A DNA stretch of 64,000 nt from JABCPE02 sp963530295 (GCA_963530295.1 CAUSCF010000003.1:1-64000), one strand, 5' to 3'; shown: positions 22,951-32,647, counted from the first letter of the stretch. The notes: generated by a model not told the origin, from the sequence alone. Numbers and translations: made by a program.

Positions 22951-25539
22951 TTACTCTGTAGGTCTGAAAACCAGCTTGTTATCAAAACAATCTACAGTCA
23001 CTCTCTCGCCTTCTTTTACATTTCCAGCCAAAATCTCTTTTGAGAGTTTATTCAGAACTTCCTGCTGTACTACTCGTTTCAGCGGTCTAGCTCCAAATGC
23101 TGGGTCGTAGCCTTTTTTCAGAATGAAGTCTATCGCTTCCTGCGTTGCAGTCAAGATGATATTTCTGCTTTCCAGCATTTTGTTGATTCCTCTTAATTGG
23201 AACTGAACGATTTTTCCGATTTCATTGTAGTTCAATGGTTGGAAGAGCACCGTTTCATCTATTCTATTGAGGAACTCTGGTCGTAGAGTTTGTTTCAACA
23301 GGTCAAATACTTCTTCTTTGGTTTTTTCTACAATTTCAGCCAAATTACTTTCATTAATTTTCTCAAAATTCTCCTGAATAATATGAGAACCAAGGTTGGA
23401 AGTCATGATGATAATGGTATTTTTAAAATTCACCACGCGACCTTTGTTGTCTGTCAATCGCCCGTCATCCAGCACTTGAAGCAAGGTATTAAACACATCT
23501 GGGTGTGCCTTTTCTACCTCATCCAGAAGCACCACAGAATATGGTCTTCTTCTCACGGCCTCGGTCAGCTGTCCGCCCTCATCATAGCCCACATACCCCG
23601 GAGGCGCTCCTACCAATCTAGAAACAGAGTGTTTCTCCTGATATTCAGACATATCGATACGGGTCATATTATTTTCATCATCGAATAAGAACTCCGCCAA
23701 GGCTTTTGCTAACTCGGTTTTACCAACTCCCGTAGTTCCGAGGAAAAGGAAAGACCCGATAGGTTTTTTCTCATCATTCAGCCCTGCTCTGTTTCTTCGG
23801 ATGGCATCGGCTACGGATTGTATCGCTTCCTCTTGCCCTACTACTCTTTTGTGGAGTTCATCTTCCAAATGAAGCAGTTTTTCTCTTTCGGACTGAAGTA
23901 GTTTAGTCACTGGAATTCCTGTCCATTTCGCCACCACTTCAGAGATATTTTCTGCGGTAACTTCTTCTTTCACAAGCTCATTTTGCTGATTCTGCATCGC
24001 CAGCTCTAGTTTTTGAAGCTCGTCTTCCTTTTCACGAAGTTTTCCATATTGTATCTCCGAAACTTTTGCATAATCACCCATACGCTGACCTCTTTCTGCT
24101 TCTAATTTGAGGCTTTCGATATCTTTTTTAATCTGAGTCAAATCCTCGGATTTCTGCTTTTCGCTGAGCCATTTTGCGTTGATTTGGTTTCGTTCCTCAG
24201 TGATTTTCGCAATATCTTCCTTCAGATGGTCTATTTTAGTCTGGTTGCCCTCTCTGGAAATCGCCGCCAGCTCTATCTCCATCTGCATAAGTTTTCTGTC
24301 TAAAACATCCAATTCCTCTGGTTTGGAATTGATTTCCATTCTTAATTTTGCAGAAGCTTCATCGATTAGGTCAATGGCTTTATCTGGTAAAAATCTATCC
24401 GAAATATATCGCTGAGACATTTCTACCGCCGCGATGATGGCTTCATCTTTGATTCTAATCTTGTGGTGGAATTCATACTTGTCTTTGATTCCACGAAGAA
24501 TAGAAATCGCTGATTCTGTGTCTGGCTCTTCCACCATTACTTTTTGGAAACGGCGCTCCAGAGCTTTGTCTTTCTCAAAGTATTTTTGATACTCGTTAAG
24601 CGTTGTCGCACCGATGGAACGAAGTTCTCCTCTCGCCAAAGCTGGTTTCAGGATATTCGCAGCATCCATCGCTCCCTCGCCGCCGCCTGCGCCTACAAGG
24701 GTGTGAATTTCATCGATGAAAAGGATAATCTGCCCATCAGATTTCACCACTTCATTTACTACGGATTTTAGTCTTTCTTCGAACTCTCCTTTATATTTCG
24801 CACCTGCTATCAGTGCTCCCATGTCAAGTGAATAGAGCGTTTTGTCCATCAAGTTTTCTGGAACATCTCCACTGATGATTCTATGGGCTATTCCTTCGGC
24901 GATGGCAGTTTTACCAACACCTGGCTCACCGATGAGAATAGGATTATTCTTGGTTCTTCGCGAAAGAATCTGCAGCACTCTTCGGATTTCTTCATCTCGC
25001 CCGATTACTGGGTCTAATTTCCCTTCTGCTGCCAGCTCATTGAAGTTTTTAGCGTATTTATTAAGCGATTGGTAAGTCTCTTCTGAACTCGCCGAAGTCG
25101 CCTTTGAACCTTTTCTAAGTTCTTTGATTCCTCCTTCCAAAAGGGATTTGGTCACGCCCATGTCTTTCAACATCTGCGAAACGGAAGAACTTACCTCTAA
25201 TAACGCCAGCCAGATATGCTCCAAAGTCACATACTCATCGCCCATTCTTTTAGCGATATTAGGTGCTTCCAGAAGAACTTTGCTGCCACTTTGAGAAAGA
25301 TAAATGTTTCCGCCTTCTACCTTTGGAAGGCTTTCCAAAGACTCTCTGTTTCTTTGTCTTATCAGGTTAAGGTCGGCTTCTGCTTTTTTCATTAGAAAAA
25401 CCGAGATATTCTCATCCACTTGGAAAATTCCTTCCAATAGATGCTGAGGTTCTATACTCTGGTTGCCAAAATCCAAAGCAATCTGTTGTGCTTTTTGGAT
25501 GGCTTCTTGTGATTTTACAGTATATTGATTTAGATTCAT
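22951..25539 (-). CDS. clpB: ATP-dependent chaperone ClpB
   Basis: Hexameric AAA+ disaggregase that works with DnaK to recover aggregated proteins. The 862-residue protein has the Clp N domain (residues 1-145), NBD1 with Walker A GEPGVGKTA, a long coiled-coil middle domain (about 400-530, the ClpB mark missing from ClpA), NBD2 with Walker A GTTGVGKTE and sensor region, and the C-terminal D2-small domain. It has no ClpP-binding loop typical of ClpA/C. Two 12-base direct repeats lie upstream. Confidence 0.97.
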   Translation of the reverse strand: MNLNQYTVKSQEAIQKAQQIALDFGNQSIEPQHLLEGIFQVDENISVFLMKKAEADLNLIRQRNRESLESLPKVEGGNIYLSQSGSKVLLEAPNIAKRMGDEYVTLEHIWLALLEVSSSVSQMLKDMGVTKSLLEGGIKELRKGSKATSASSEETYQSLNKYAKNFNELAAEGKLDPVIGRDEEIRRVLQILSRRTKNNPILIGEPGVGKTAIAEGIAHRIISGDVPENLMDKTLYSLDMGALIAGAKYKGEFEERLKSVVNEVVKSDGQIILFIDEIHTLVGAGGGEGAMDAANILKPALARGELRSIGATTLNEYQKYFEKDKALERRFQKVMVEEPDTESAISILRGIKDKYEFHHKIRIKDEAIIAAVEMSQRYISDRFLPDKAIDLIDEASAKLRMEINSKPEELDVLDRKLMQMEIELAAISREGNQTKIDHLKEDIAKITEERNQINAKWLSEKQKSEDLTQIKKDIESLKLEAERGQRMGDYAKVSEIQYGKLREKEDELQKLELAMQNQQNELVKEEVTAENISEVVAKWTGIPVTKLLQSEREKLLHLEDELHKRVVGQEEAIQSVADAIRRNRAGLNDEKKPIGSFLFLGTTGVGKTELAKALAEFLFDDENNMTRIDMSEYQEKHSVSRLVGAPPGYVGYDEGGQLTEAVRRRPYSVVLLDEVEKAHPDVFNTLLQVLDDGRLTDNKGRVVNFKNTIIIMTSNLGSHIIQENFEKINESNLAEIVEKTKEEVFDLLKQTLRPEFLNRIDETVLFQPLNYNEIGKIVQFQLRGINKMLESRNIILTATQEAIDFILKKGYDPAFGARPLKRVVQQEVLNKLSKEILAGNVKEGERVTVDCFDNKLVFRPTE

Positions 25540-25603
25540 AATTCTTTATTTTAAAAGTTATCTGAAATCTAAATTGCAAAAACCATTCTATCACATAAAA
25601 CAA

Positions 25604-25658
25604 GACAAAATTTCCGAAAATGATTTGAAATTGATATTTTTAATATGACAAAATTTCC
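25604..25658. repeat. Two 12-base direct repeats upstream of clpB
   Basis: GACAAAATTTCC occurs at 25604-25615 and again at 25647-25658, 43 bases apart (close to four helical turns). Both lie in the 167-base gap before clpB, so they may be binding sites for a regulator. No standard -7 element is clear in this gap. Confidence 0.45.
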
Positions 25659-25706
25659 TAATATTGGTTTTTATGAACTAAAATCAGGAACTTTATTCAT
25701 TCTTTT

Positions 25707-27497
25707 TTAGCTGTTAAAATGCTCCCAAACTGCTTTCGCCTTGGATTTTCCTAAAATTTCTTCCAGAGTTTCCAGCGAGGCTTCTTTTATTCTTTTTACA
25801 GATTTTAATTTAGATAAAAGCTGCTGAATGGTTTTCTCGCCTACACCAGGGATTTCCTCCAATTCTGATTTTATTGTAGAATTTTTTCTTCTCGTGCGGT
25901 GATGCTTTACACCAAAACGGTGCGACTCGTCCCGAACCCGCTGGAGAACCTTCAAGGTTTCCGATTTTTTATCTAAATACAATGGAACTGGATCTTCAGG
26001 AAAGAAGATTTCTTCCAATCTTTTCGCTATTCCGATGATGGAAATTTTCCCATACAGCCCAAGGAGTTTCAGGCTTTTCACTGCGGAACTGAGCTGACCT
26101 TTTCCGCCGTCTATCAAAATGAGCTGCGGCAGTGGTTCGCCCTCATCCAAAAGTCTGCTGTATCGGCGATAGATGACTTCTTCCATCGTAGCAAAATCAT
26201 TCGGCCCTTCCACGGTTTTCACATGAAAAATCCGATAATCTGCCTTGCTGGGTTTCCCATCTTTGAAAACCACACACGCCGAAACGGGATTTGTCCCTTG
26301 AATATTAGAATTATCAAAACCTTCTATATGGCGCGGCTCTTCGGGAAGTCTGAGGAGTTTTTTCATCTCCGCCATGATGCGGTTGGTATGTCTTTCTGGA
26401 TCTACTATCTGCACCTGCTTTAGTTTTTCCACGCGGTATTCCATTGCGTTTTTCTCGGAAAGCTCTACGATACGCTTTTTGTCGCCCAATTTAGGGACTA
26501 TCAGCTTCACATGTGGAATTTCTATATTGAGATGAAACGGAAGGAAAATTTCTGTAGAAGTAGAATTAAATTTATTCCTAATCTCTATCAGCGCTTCTTC
26601 CAATATTTCTTCATCAGTTTCATCCAGCATTTTTTTGATTTCTGTAGTGTAGGACTGAATAATAGAACCGTTTTTAATTTTGAAATAATTGACATAAGCT
26701 GCTGCTTCATCGCTGATAATACCGAAGACATCCACATCGTTTATATTGGAACTCACGATAGTGGTATGAGTCTGGTAATTTTCTAAAATCTGTAATTTTT
26801 CCTTGCTCTGCTGGGCATTTTCAAATTCCAGTTTTGCGGCGTAGTTGTACATTTCAGCTTCTAAATATTCCCGCGCCGCCTTGAATTCACCTTTGATAAT
26901 CCCACGAATAGCGTTTAGCTTTTGGGCGTATTCTTCTTCGGTTTCCAGCCCTTCACAAGGGCCGGCACAGTTTTTAATGTGATATTCCAGACAGACTTTA
27001 TATTTCCCTTCTTTTATCTTTTCGGGAGCGAGATTTAGGCTGCAAGTTCTGAGTTTATAGATGTTTTTGATAACTTCTATCAGCGTTTTTGCCTGTTTTA
27101 CTTTCGCATAAGGTCCGTAGTATTCCGAGCCGTCTTTGATGACATTTCTCGTTAAAAAAATCCGAGGAAAAGGCTCTTTTTTGATGCAAATCCATGGATA
27201 GGACTTGTCATCTTTCAGCAGAATATTATAAAAAGGCTGATATTCTTTTATGAGGTTGTTTTCTAGAAGAAGCGCATCATATTCACTATTAACCACGGTG
27301 GTTTCCAGCCTTACAATTTTAGAAACCATCATTCGGGTTTTGTAGCCGATCTGACTTTTATTAAAATAAGATAGAACCCTGTTTTTCAGGTTTTTAGCCT
27401 TCCCCACATACAAAATTTCACCCTTTTTATCGTAATAACGATAAACACCAGGCTCCGAAGGCAATGTTTTTAGCTGAAGTTCTAATTCTGAATGCAC
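25707..27497 (-). CDS. uvrC: Excinuclease ABC subunit C
   Basis: Nucleotide-excision repair nuclease that cuts on both sides of a lesion bound by UvrAB. The 596-residue protein has an N-terminal GIY-YIG domain (PGVYRYYDKKGEILYVGKAKNL, about 16-37), a Cys-containing zone, a UVR motif (AAKLEFENAQQSKEKL) that binds UvrB, the RNase H-like C-terminal endonuclease (EGFDNSNIQGTNPV; LILIDGGKGQL) and a helix-hairpin-helix (IPGVGEKTIQQLL). The start is a GTG at 27497; the N-terminal match to other UvrC proteins supports it. Its promoter lies only 4 bases upstream. Confidence 0.96.
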   Translation of the reverse strand: MHSELELQLKTLPSEPGVYRYYDKKGEILYVGKAKNLKNRVLSYFNKSQIGYKTRMMVSKIVRLETTVVNSEYDALLLENNLIKEYQPFYNILLKDDKSYPWICIKKEPFPRIFLTRNVIKDGSEYYGPYAKVKQAKTLIEVIKNIYKLRTCSLNLAPEKIKEGKYKVCLEYHIKNCAGPCEGLETEEEYAQKLNAIRGIIKGEFKAAREYLEAEMYNYAAKLEFENAQQSKEKLQILENYQTHTTIVSSNINDVDVFGIISDEAAAYVNYFKIKNGSIIQSYTTEIKKMLDETDEEILEEALIEIRNKFNSTSTEIFLPFHLNIEIPHVKLIVPKLGDKKRIVELSEKNAMEYRVEKLKQVQIVDPERHTNRIMAEMKKLLRLPEEPRHIEGFDNSNIQGTNPVSACVVFKDGKPSKADYRIFHVKTVEGPNDFATMEEVIYRRYSRLLDEGEPLPQLILIDGGKGQLSSAVKSLKLLGLYGKISIIGIAKRLEEIFFPEDPVPLYLDKKSETLKVLQRVRDESHRFGVKHHRTRRKNSTIKSELEEIPGVGEKTIQQLLSKLKSVKRIKEASLETLEEILGKSKAKAVWEHFNS

Positions 27498-27501
27498 ATA
27501 G

Positions 27502-27529
27502 CAAAAGTAAAGAATAATTTTCTAAACAA
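27502..27529 (-). promoter_or_regulatory. Promoter of uvrC (TTG-N17-TACTTTTG), possibly leaderless
   Basis: On the minus strand a TTG (27529-27527) is followed after 17 bases by TACTTTTG (27509-27502). Both fit the Bacteroidota consensus and its spacing. Only 4 bases separate the -7 element from the GTG start, so the mRNA should begin at or next to the start codon. Confidence 0.6.
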
Positions 27530-27564
27530 GCAAAAAACCAAACATTATGATATTTTATCTGATT

Positions 27565-28263
27565 TTATCTCAGAAACACCATTAAATTATTCATTGAATG
27601 AAAAAGCAATCCCCAGACAAAACCTAATTTCAGCCTCTGCACAGAAAAAATATACCCTAAAATCATTTGCGGAAGAGCATACACAGGATAGAGCAGCGCC
27701 AGTTCCCAATGCAGATTTTCTATGTTAGCAATATGCAACAACCCAAAAAGAACAACAGACACCATTGTGATTATTTTCTGTCTTTTCCCTATGGCTGTTT
27801 CTATTTCAGGGTTTCGTTTCAGCAAATTAAAAACAAGAAAAGAGAGCAGTCCTGACACTACCAAAGACACCAGCAAAAGCCAGTCTATTTTGATAATATA
27901 ATAAGTTTTATTCAATACCAAGAACGAAAATACAAAAGTAAATATCGCGATATTTCTACGCTTAGGGACTAAAATCAACCTAAAAATAAGCTCTTCTACC
28001 AAAGGCCCTAAAATCACAACTAGGAAAAAACCATAATATCCTTTTATTTTCTTTTGGCTTTCTAACATTAATTTAAAAACGGAAGCAAAACCCATTTTCT
28101 TTATCAAGAAATCATCCACCAAAAACATTAGCAATAAAGCACAAATCTGCAATACAAAATACAATAGTATGCCCTTTGCAAAATATTTTATTTTCTCGAT
28201 TAAAGGATATTTGTGTCTATAATTTATCTCTGATAATGAGTAAAACTTAAGCAGGTTTTTCAT
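27565..28263 (-). CDS. CPBP-family intramembrane metalloprotease
   Basis: Integral membrane protein of 232 residues in the CAAX prenyl protease/bacteriocin-processing (Abi) family. The conserved EExxxR motif is seen as EELIFR (Glu90-Arg95), and a second His motif GLLHIAN lies near residue 168. It has about seven hydrophobic helices. Bacterial members are thought to process membrane peptides or give self-immunity; its substrate cannot be inferred. It stands alone between uvrC and pncB. Confidence 0.88.
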   Translation of the reverse strand: MKNLLKFYSLSEINYRHKYPLIEKIKYFAKGILLYFVLQICALLLMFLVDDFLIKKMGFASVFKLMLESQKKIKGYYGFFLVVILGPLVEELIFRLILVPKRRNIAIFTFVFSFLVLNKTYYIIKIDWLLLVSLVVSGLLSFLVFNLLKRNPEIETAIGKRQKIITMVSVVLFGLLHIANIENLHWELALLYPVYALPQMILGYIFSVQRLKLGFVWGLLFHSMNNLMVFLR

Positions 28264-28368
28264 ATTTCATTCAAATAGCAACGCGAATTTAATTATTTGT
28301 TGTTTTAAAGACAATTTTAATAATAGAAATTCGTATTTTTATGGCTTTAATTTTAATAAAATCTAAAA

Positions 28369-29541
28369 ATGAGCGTAGTTTTTAACTCTATATTAGACAA
28401 CGATTTTTACAAATTTACCATGCAATGCGCTGTGGTAAAGCTCTTTCCAGATGCGAGAGTGAAATATGTATTCATCAACCGAGGGAAACATTCCTTCCCA
28501 GAAGGCTTTGATGATGCCCTCAGAAAAGCCATCAACGAAATGGCAAAACTCCAGCTTACCAAAGCAGAAAAAGAATTTTTAAAGAAAAACTGTCCGTATC
28601 TCAACCTGCCTTATTTAGACTTTTTAGAAGGATACCACTACGACCCTTCCGAAGTGAAAATCAGCCAAATAGGAAACGATTTAGAAGTGACCGTAGAAGG
28701 TCTTTGGTACAGAACCATACTTTGGGAAGTGCCGCTGCTATCGCTCATCAGTGAGCTTTATTACAAAATGAACGATATGGAGCGCCAAAGTGATGATGAA
28801 ATCACCCGAAAAACTTTAGAAAAAGCCAAAAACCTCATTGAACTAAAAGTTAATTTCGCAGAGTTTGGAACACGAAGAAGACACTCCTATAAGGTTCATG
28901 ATGTAGTGATGAAAGCCCTTACCCAAGATTCCAACAGCTATTTCATCGGTTCTTCCAATGTCCATTTTGCGATGAAATACGGCGTGAAACCTATTGGAAC
29001 CCACGCCCACGAGTGGTTTATGTTCCATGGTGCGCAGTATGGCTTTAAGATGGCAAATGCTCTTTCTTTGGAGCATTGGGTGGATGTTTATCGTGGCGAT
29101 TTGGGAGTTGCCCTTTCGGATACTTATACTACGGATGTGTTTTTCAAGCAGTTTGATAAAAAATTCGCTAAACTTTTTGATGGAGTAAGGCACGACAGCG
29201 GCGACCCAATAGCTTTCGCCGAGAAAACCATCAAACATTACGAAAAGCACGGCATCAATCCTTTGTTTAAATACATTATTTTCTCTGATAATCTGAATTT
29301 GGAGAAAATCTCCGAAATCACACAGGCCTGCCGAGGAAAAGTCGGACTTTCCTTTGGAATTGGGACAAATCTAACTAACGATGTAGGACTCACTCCGATG
29401 AACATCGTAATGAAACTCACAGGAGTTTTGGGCGCAAATGATGAATGGATACCAACCGTGAAATTTTCTGATGAAAAAGGAAAACAAACAGGCGACCCAA
29501 AAATGATAGAACTCGTGAAAGAATCTCTAAGAATAAAATAA
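28369..29541 (+). CDS. pncB: Nicotinate phosphoribosyltransferase
   Basis: NAD salvage enzyme that joins nicotinate to PRPP, driven by ATP. The 390-residue protein matches the family length. Seen motifs: LDNDFYKFTMQ at the N-terminus, FGTRRRHSY with basic residues near the active site, GTHAHEW (the phosphorylated His region) and GVRHDSGDP in the PRPP-binding area. It is a single-gene unit closed by a strong terminator. Confidence 0.95.
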   Translation: MSVVFNSILDNDFYKFTMQCAVVKLFPDARVKYVFINRGKHSFPEGFDDALRKAINEMAKLQLTKAEKEFLKKNCPYLNLPYLDFLEGYHYDPSEVKISQIGNDLEVTVEGLWYRTILWEVPLLSLISELYYKMNDMERQSDDEITRKTLEKAKNLIELKVNFAEFGTRRRHSYKVHDVVMKALTQDSNSYFIGSSNVHFAMKYGVKPIGTHAHEWFMFHGAQYGFKMANALSLEHWVDVYRGDLGVALSDTYTTDVFFKQFDKKFAKLFDGVRHDSGDPIAFAEKTIKHYEKHGINPLFKYIIFSDNLNLEKISEITQACRGKVGLSFGIGTNLTNDVGLTPMNIVMKLTGVLGANDEWIPTVKFSDEKGKQTGDPKMIELVKESLRIK

Positions 29542-29570
29542 ACCACACTTTATGTGGTTTTATTTTTTTT
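29540..29570 (+). terminator. Terminator of pncB
   Basis: Stem AAACCACA / TGTGGTTT with loop CTTTA followed by a T-run. Confidence 0.85.
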
Positions 29571-29627
29571 CAAATAAATGTGTAACAAATCCTAAATTTT
29601 AATACTAATTAACTAAAAAATCAATCA

Positions 29628-30137
29628 ATGTCTTCATTAGAGCAGGAATTTTTGGAGAGAATAGAAAAGCATAAAGGCGTGCTTTTCAAAATTTCCAAGA
29701 TGTATATGGACGAGCCTGAAGACCAGAGTGATTTGTTTCAGGAAATCACTTATCAGCTGTGGAAAGCCTACCCAAGTTTTGAGGAAAAGAGCAAATTTTC
29801 TACTTGGATGTATCGTGTAGCCCTGAATACTGCGATAGTTTTTCTGAAATCCGAAAAGAAAAGAGGGTTTATCTCTCGGGAGGAGGAAATTCAGAATTTT
29901 GACATTAAAAATGAAGAAACCGCCGAAGAAGAGTACAAAGTAAAAATAATGTACGATGCCATCCACCTGCTGAGCCCGATAGACAAGGCATTGATTTTCT
30001 ATTATTTAGAAGACTATTCTGGGAAAGAAATGGCAGAACAGCTAGGAATAACGGAAGGAAACTGCCGTGTAAAACTAAACCGCGCCAAACAGAAACTGAG
30101 TGATTTAGTAAACGAATTGATAAACAGAGAATTATAA
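29628..30137 (+). CDS. ECF-type RNA polymerase sigma factor
   Basis: Alternative sigma factor of 169 residues. Region 2 is at the N-terminus (LFQEITYQLWKAYPSFEEKSKFSTWMYRVALNTAIVFL) and region 4 with its helix-turn-helix at the C-terminus (ALIFYYLEDYSGKEMAEQLGITEGNCRVKLNRAKQKL). There is no sigma-70 region 3. The downstream gene begins 22 bases later and encodes a membrane protein, the usual arrangement for an anti-sigma factor. Confidence 0.93.
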   Translation: MSSLEQEFLERIEKHKGVLFKISKMYMDEPEDQSDLFQEITYQLWKAYPSFEEKSKFSTWMYRVALNTAIVFLKSEKKRGFISREEEIQNFDIKNEETAEEEYKVKIMYDAIHLLSPIDKALIFYYLEDYSGKEMAEQLGITEGNCRVKLNRAKQKLSDLVNELINREL

Positions 30138-30159
30138 AATAATTTAATAAAAAATTCTA

Positions 30160-30945
30160 ATGGATTTAGAAAACTTAAAACAAGTGTGGGATGAGGAAAA
30201 AATAGAATCCATTCCTGAAATTTCCTTGGAAAAACAAAAAGAGATTCATACGCCTCTGGAAATGATTCGGAAGAATATGCGGACAGAATTTTGGACAAGT
30301 ATTGTTTTTTTTCTTTTATGGGCTGTGTCCTCCCCTTTCTCAGGGATGGATACTAAGCACACCTATCTCCTTGTTATTCTGACATTTATAGCATCTATCA
30401 TTATAGTATATCATTATCTAAAATTCTATACTTTTTATAAAAAACTGAATACCCAAAATCTTAATACCTATCATAGCATTTTGGATTTAAGGTATGAATT
30501 GGTTTTAAACTCAGAACTTTATAAATCTTTTTATATAGCATCCATTCCCTTTATATTGGATTTTTATTATGTTTTATATGTAGGTAACGAGGATATTGAC
30601 CTCACTTTCTTTAGCATAATATCATTATCATTCTGTGTGCTTATATATTTTGTAGGAAAATACTGGCTGTATGAGAATTACGGAAAATACATTCAGAAAA
30701 TTTCTAAAATCGTAGCCGAAATCACAGGCGAAGAAGATGGTTTTGAATACGATAGAAGTTTCCTAAAAATCCAAAAAGAATCGGTTTTCTTACAAAAGAT
30801 GAGAAATTTGTGCAATGAAAAATTCGGAAAGTATGGTCAAACAGCCTATATTATATTTCTTCTAATTTTAGTGTCGTTAATCTCGTTTTTAGTAGGAATT
30901 TGTGTTGTGATTTTACATGTTATATTAACAAATTACCTCCACTAA
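30160..30945 (+). CDS. Membrane protein next to the ECF sigma factor (candidate anti-sigma)
   Basis: The 261-residue protein has a soluble N-terminal part of about 45 residues (LENLKQVWDEEK), then three or four membrane helices, a cytoplasmic stretch with charged residues and a last hydrophobic segment. The opening resembles a group of Flavobacteriia membrane proteins that follow sigma factors. It has no HxxxCxxC zinc anti-sigma motif. Function is inferred from its place only. Confidence 0.7.
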   Translation: MDLENLKQVWDEEKIESIPEISLEKQKEIHTPLEMIRKNMRTEFWTSIVFFLLWAVSSPFSGMDTKHTYLLVILTFIASIIIVYHYLKFYTFYKKLNTQNLNTYHSILDLRYELVLNSELYKSFYIASIPFILDFYYVLYVGNEDIDLTFFSIISLSFCVLIYFVGKYWLYENYGKYIQKISKIVAEITGEEDGFEYDRSFLKIQKESVFLQKMRNLCNEKFGKYGQTAYIIFLLILVSLISFLVGICVVILHVILTNYLH

Positions 30946-31070
30946 ATCAGCGCATTAAACAATTAAAAGAAAAAAAACTAATCTTTTCTGTAACAATTTC
31001 TAATCTAAAGACACTAATTGTAAAAATCCATTCATATATTATAACCTGTCAAAGTCTCTAAACCATAGTT

Positions 31071-32534
31071 TTAGGGATTTTGTTTTTTCTCCCAAAAATC
31101 AGCATTTTTAATATTGAGTTTTTTAGCATCAAAAGTTGGTTTTTGTATTCCATTTTTCTTTTGTGTTTTATAGTCTTTCCATACTTTCAGTGCGGTATTT
31201 CCCAGCAGTAAAATTGCTATAATGTTCACCCATGCCATCAGCCCAGATCCTACATCTGCTATTATCCACGCCATTTTAGCTTCTCGCACACTTCCCATAT
31301 ACACTCCTATGAGAAAAACAATTCTTAAAACAAAAATAGCCAAATGGTGATATTTAGAACAAATAATAAAGGTGAGATTGGTTTCTGCATAGTAATAATA
31401 AGCCATTATGGTAGTAAAAGCAAAGAAAAAGAGTGCTATCGCTACAAACTCATTCCCAAACGAAGGAAAATGAGAAGAAATCGCAGCCTGTGTAAAACCT
31501 GTATAGTCTACATCTTTTATATGTTCTACCACCATCATTTTAGTCTGCTCATCCATCACATGATACTGATTGGTAAACAAAATCATAAATGCCGTAGTAG
31601 TACAAACAAAAAGAGTATCTATATACACAGAAAACGCCTGTACCAACCCTTGCTCCGCTGGATGGATAACCTCTGATGCTGCCGCTGCATGAGGCCCTGT
31701 CCCCTGTCCTGCTTCATTGGAATAAATTCCTCTTTTCACTCCCCAAGCAATGGCACTTCCTAAAATCCCCCCAAAAACAGCATCCTGTCCAAAAGCCGAA
31801 GAAATAATTGTAGAAAATACTTCTGGAATTCTATGAAAATTAAGAATAATGATAATCAGCCCCACCAAAATATAAGCTCCCGCCATCAAGGGAACTATCG
31901 TTTCCGAAGCATGTCCCAGCCTCTTAACTCCTCCAAATATTATCACCACTAAAAGCCCTACAACTATAACCCCAAAGATATTCATAGGAATAAAATAATC
32001 TGTCTGAGTAACTATCCCAAAAGCATTATTCATAGACTGTGCTATACTATTGCTCTGAACCCCTGGCAAAAGAAATCCACAGCACACCACCGCAATCACA
32101 GCGAAAAGAACAGCATACCACTTTATTCCCAGCCCTTTTTCTATGTAATAAGCTGGTCCTCCGCGGTATTCTCCGTCTATTTCTCTTTTATAAACCTGCC
32201 CTAATGTAGATTCTACAAATGCCGATGCAGAACCCAAAATCGCTATCAGCCACATCCAAAATATAGACCCCGGCCCTCCCATAGCTATCGCCGTGGCAAC
32301 TCCCACAATATTCCCCGTTCCTACACGCCCTGAAATAGCCAAAGAAAACGCCTGAAAAGAAGACAACCCCTTCTCTGATTCTTTCTCCTGAAAAAGTAAC
32401 CTCAGCATTTCCCTTACTTGGGTAAACTGAGGAAAACCGAGTCTAATAGAGAAGTAAATTCCCGTGAAAACACATAATACGATAAAGACATCGGACCAAA
32501 TAAGCCCAGCTATCTTTTCTACCAATTGTTCCAT
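31071..32534 (-). CDS. Alanine/glycine:cation symporter (AGCS family)
   Basis: Inner-membrane transporter of 487 residues that takes up alanine or glycine with sodium or protons. Family motifs: ISGRVGTGNIVGVATAIAMGG and IYSNEAGQGTGPHAAAA, which together line the substrate site; about eleven helices. The 113-base leader carries a long inverted repeat. The upstream binding-protein operon is on the same strand but separated by that repeat. Confidence 0.95.
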   Translation of the reverse strand: MEQLVEKIAGLIWSDVFIVLCVFTGIYFSIRLGFPQFTQVREMLRLLFQEKESEKGLSSFQAFSLAISGRVGTGNIVGVATAIAMGGPGSIFWMWLIAILGSASAFVESTLGQVYKREIDGEYRGGPAYYIEKGLGIKWYAVLFAVIAVVCCGFLLPGVQSNSIAQSMNNAFGIVTQTDYFIPMNIFGVIVVGLLVVIIFGGVKRLGHASETIVPLMAGAYILVGLIIIILNFHRIPEVFSTIISSAFGQDAVFGGILGSAIAWGVKRGIYSNEAGQGTGPHAAAASEVIHPAEQGLVQAFSVYIDTLFVCTTTAFMILFTNQYHVMDEQTKMMVVEHIKDVDYTGFTQAAISSHFPSFGNEFVAIALFFFAFTTIMAYYYYAETNLTFIICSKYHHLAIFVLRIVFLIGVYMGSVREAKMAWIIADVGSGLMAWVNIIAILLLGNTALKVWKDYKTQKKNGIQKPTFDAKKLNIKNADFWEKKQNP

Positions 32535-32565
32535 AGTTGTATTAATTTTATCTTGCTAATATCGT

Positions 32566-32616
32566 AATAATTTCGTTAAAAAACCAATAAAAACATGATT
32601 TTTTAACGAAATTATT
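32566..32616. repeat. 18-base perfect inverted repeat between the symporter and binding-protein genes
   Basis: AATAATTTCGTTAAAAAA (32566-32583) and its exact inverted copy (32599-32616) enclose a 15-base loop. It lies after the binding-protein stop and before the symporter start. The stem is almost all A/T and lacks a proper T-tail, so it is a weak intrinsic terminator; an operator for the symporter gene is an alternative. Confidence 0.7.
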
Positions 32617-32647
32617 AAAATTTACACAACTATTCTCAAACAATATT

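Noticed and set aside
27565..28263. CPBP protease as an abortive-infection gene
   Set aside because: The family name Abi is historical; nothing around it suggests phage defence or a bacteriocin.
32566..32616. Insertion-sequence ends
   Set aside because: The 51-base inverted repeat encloses no transposase and shows no target duplication.
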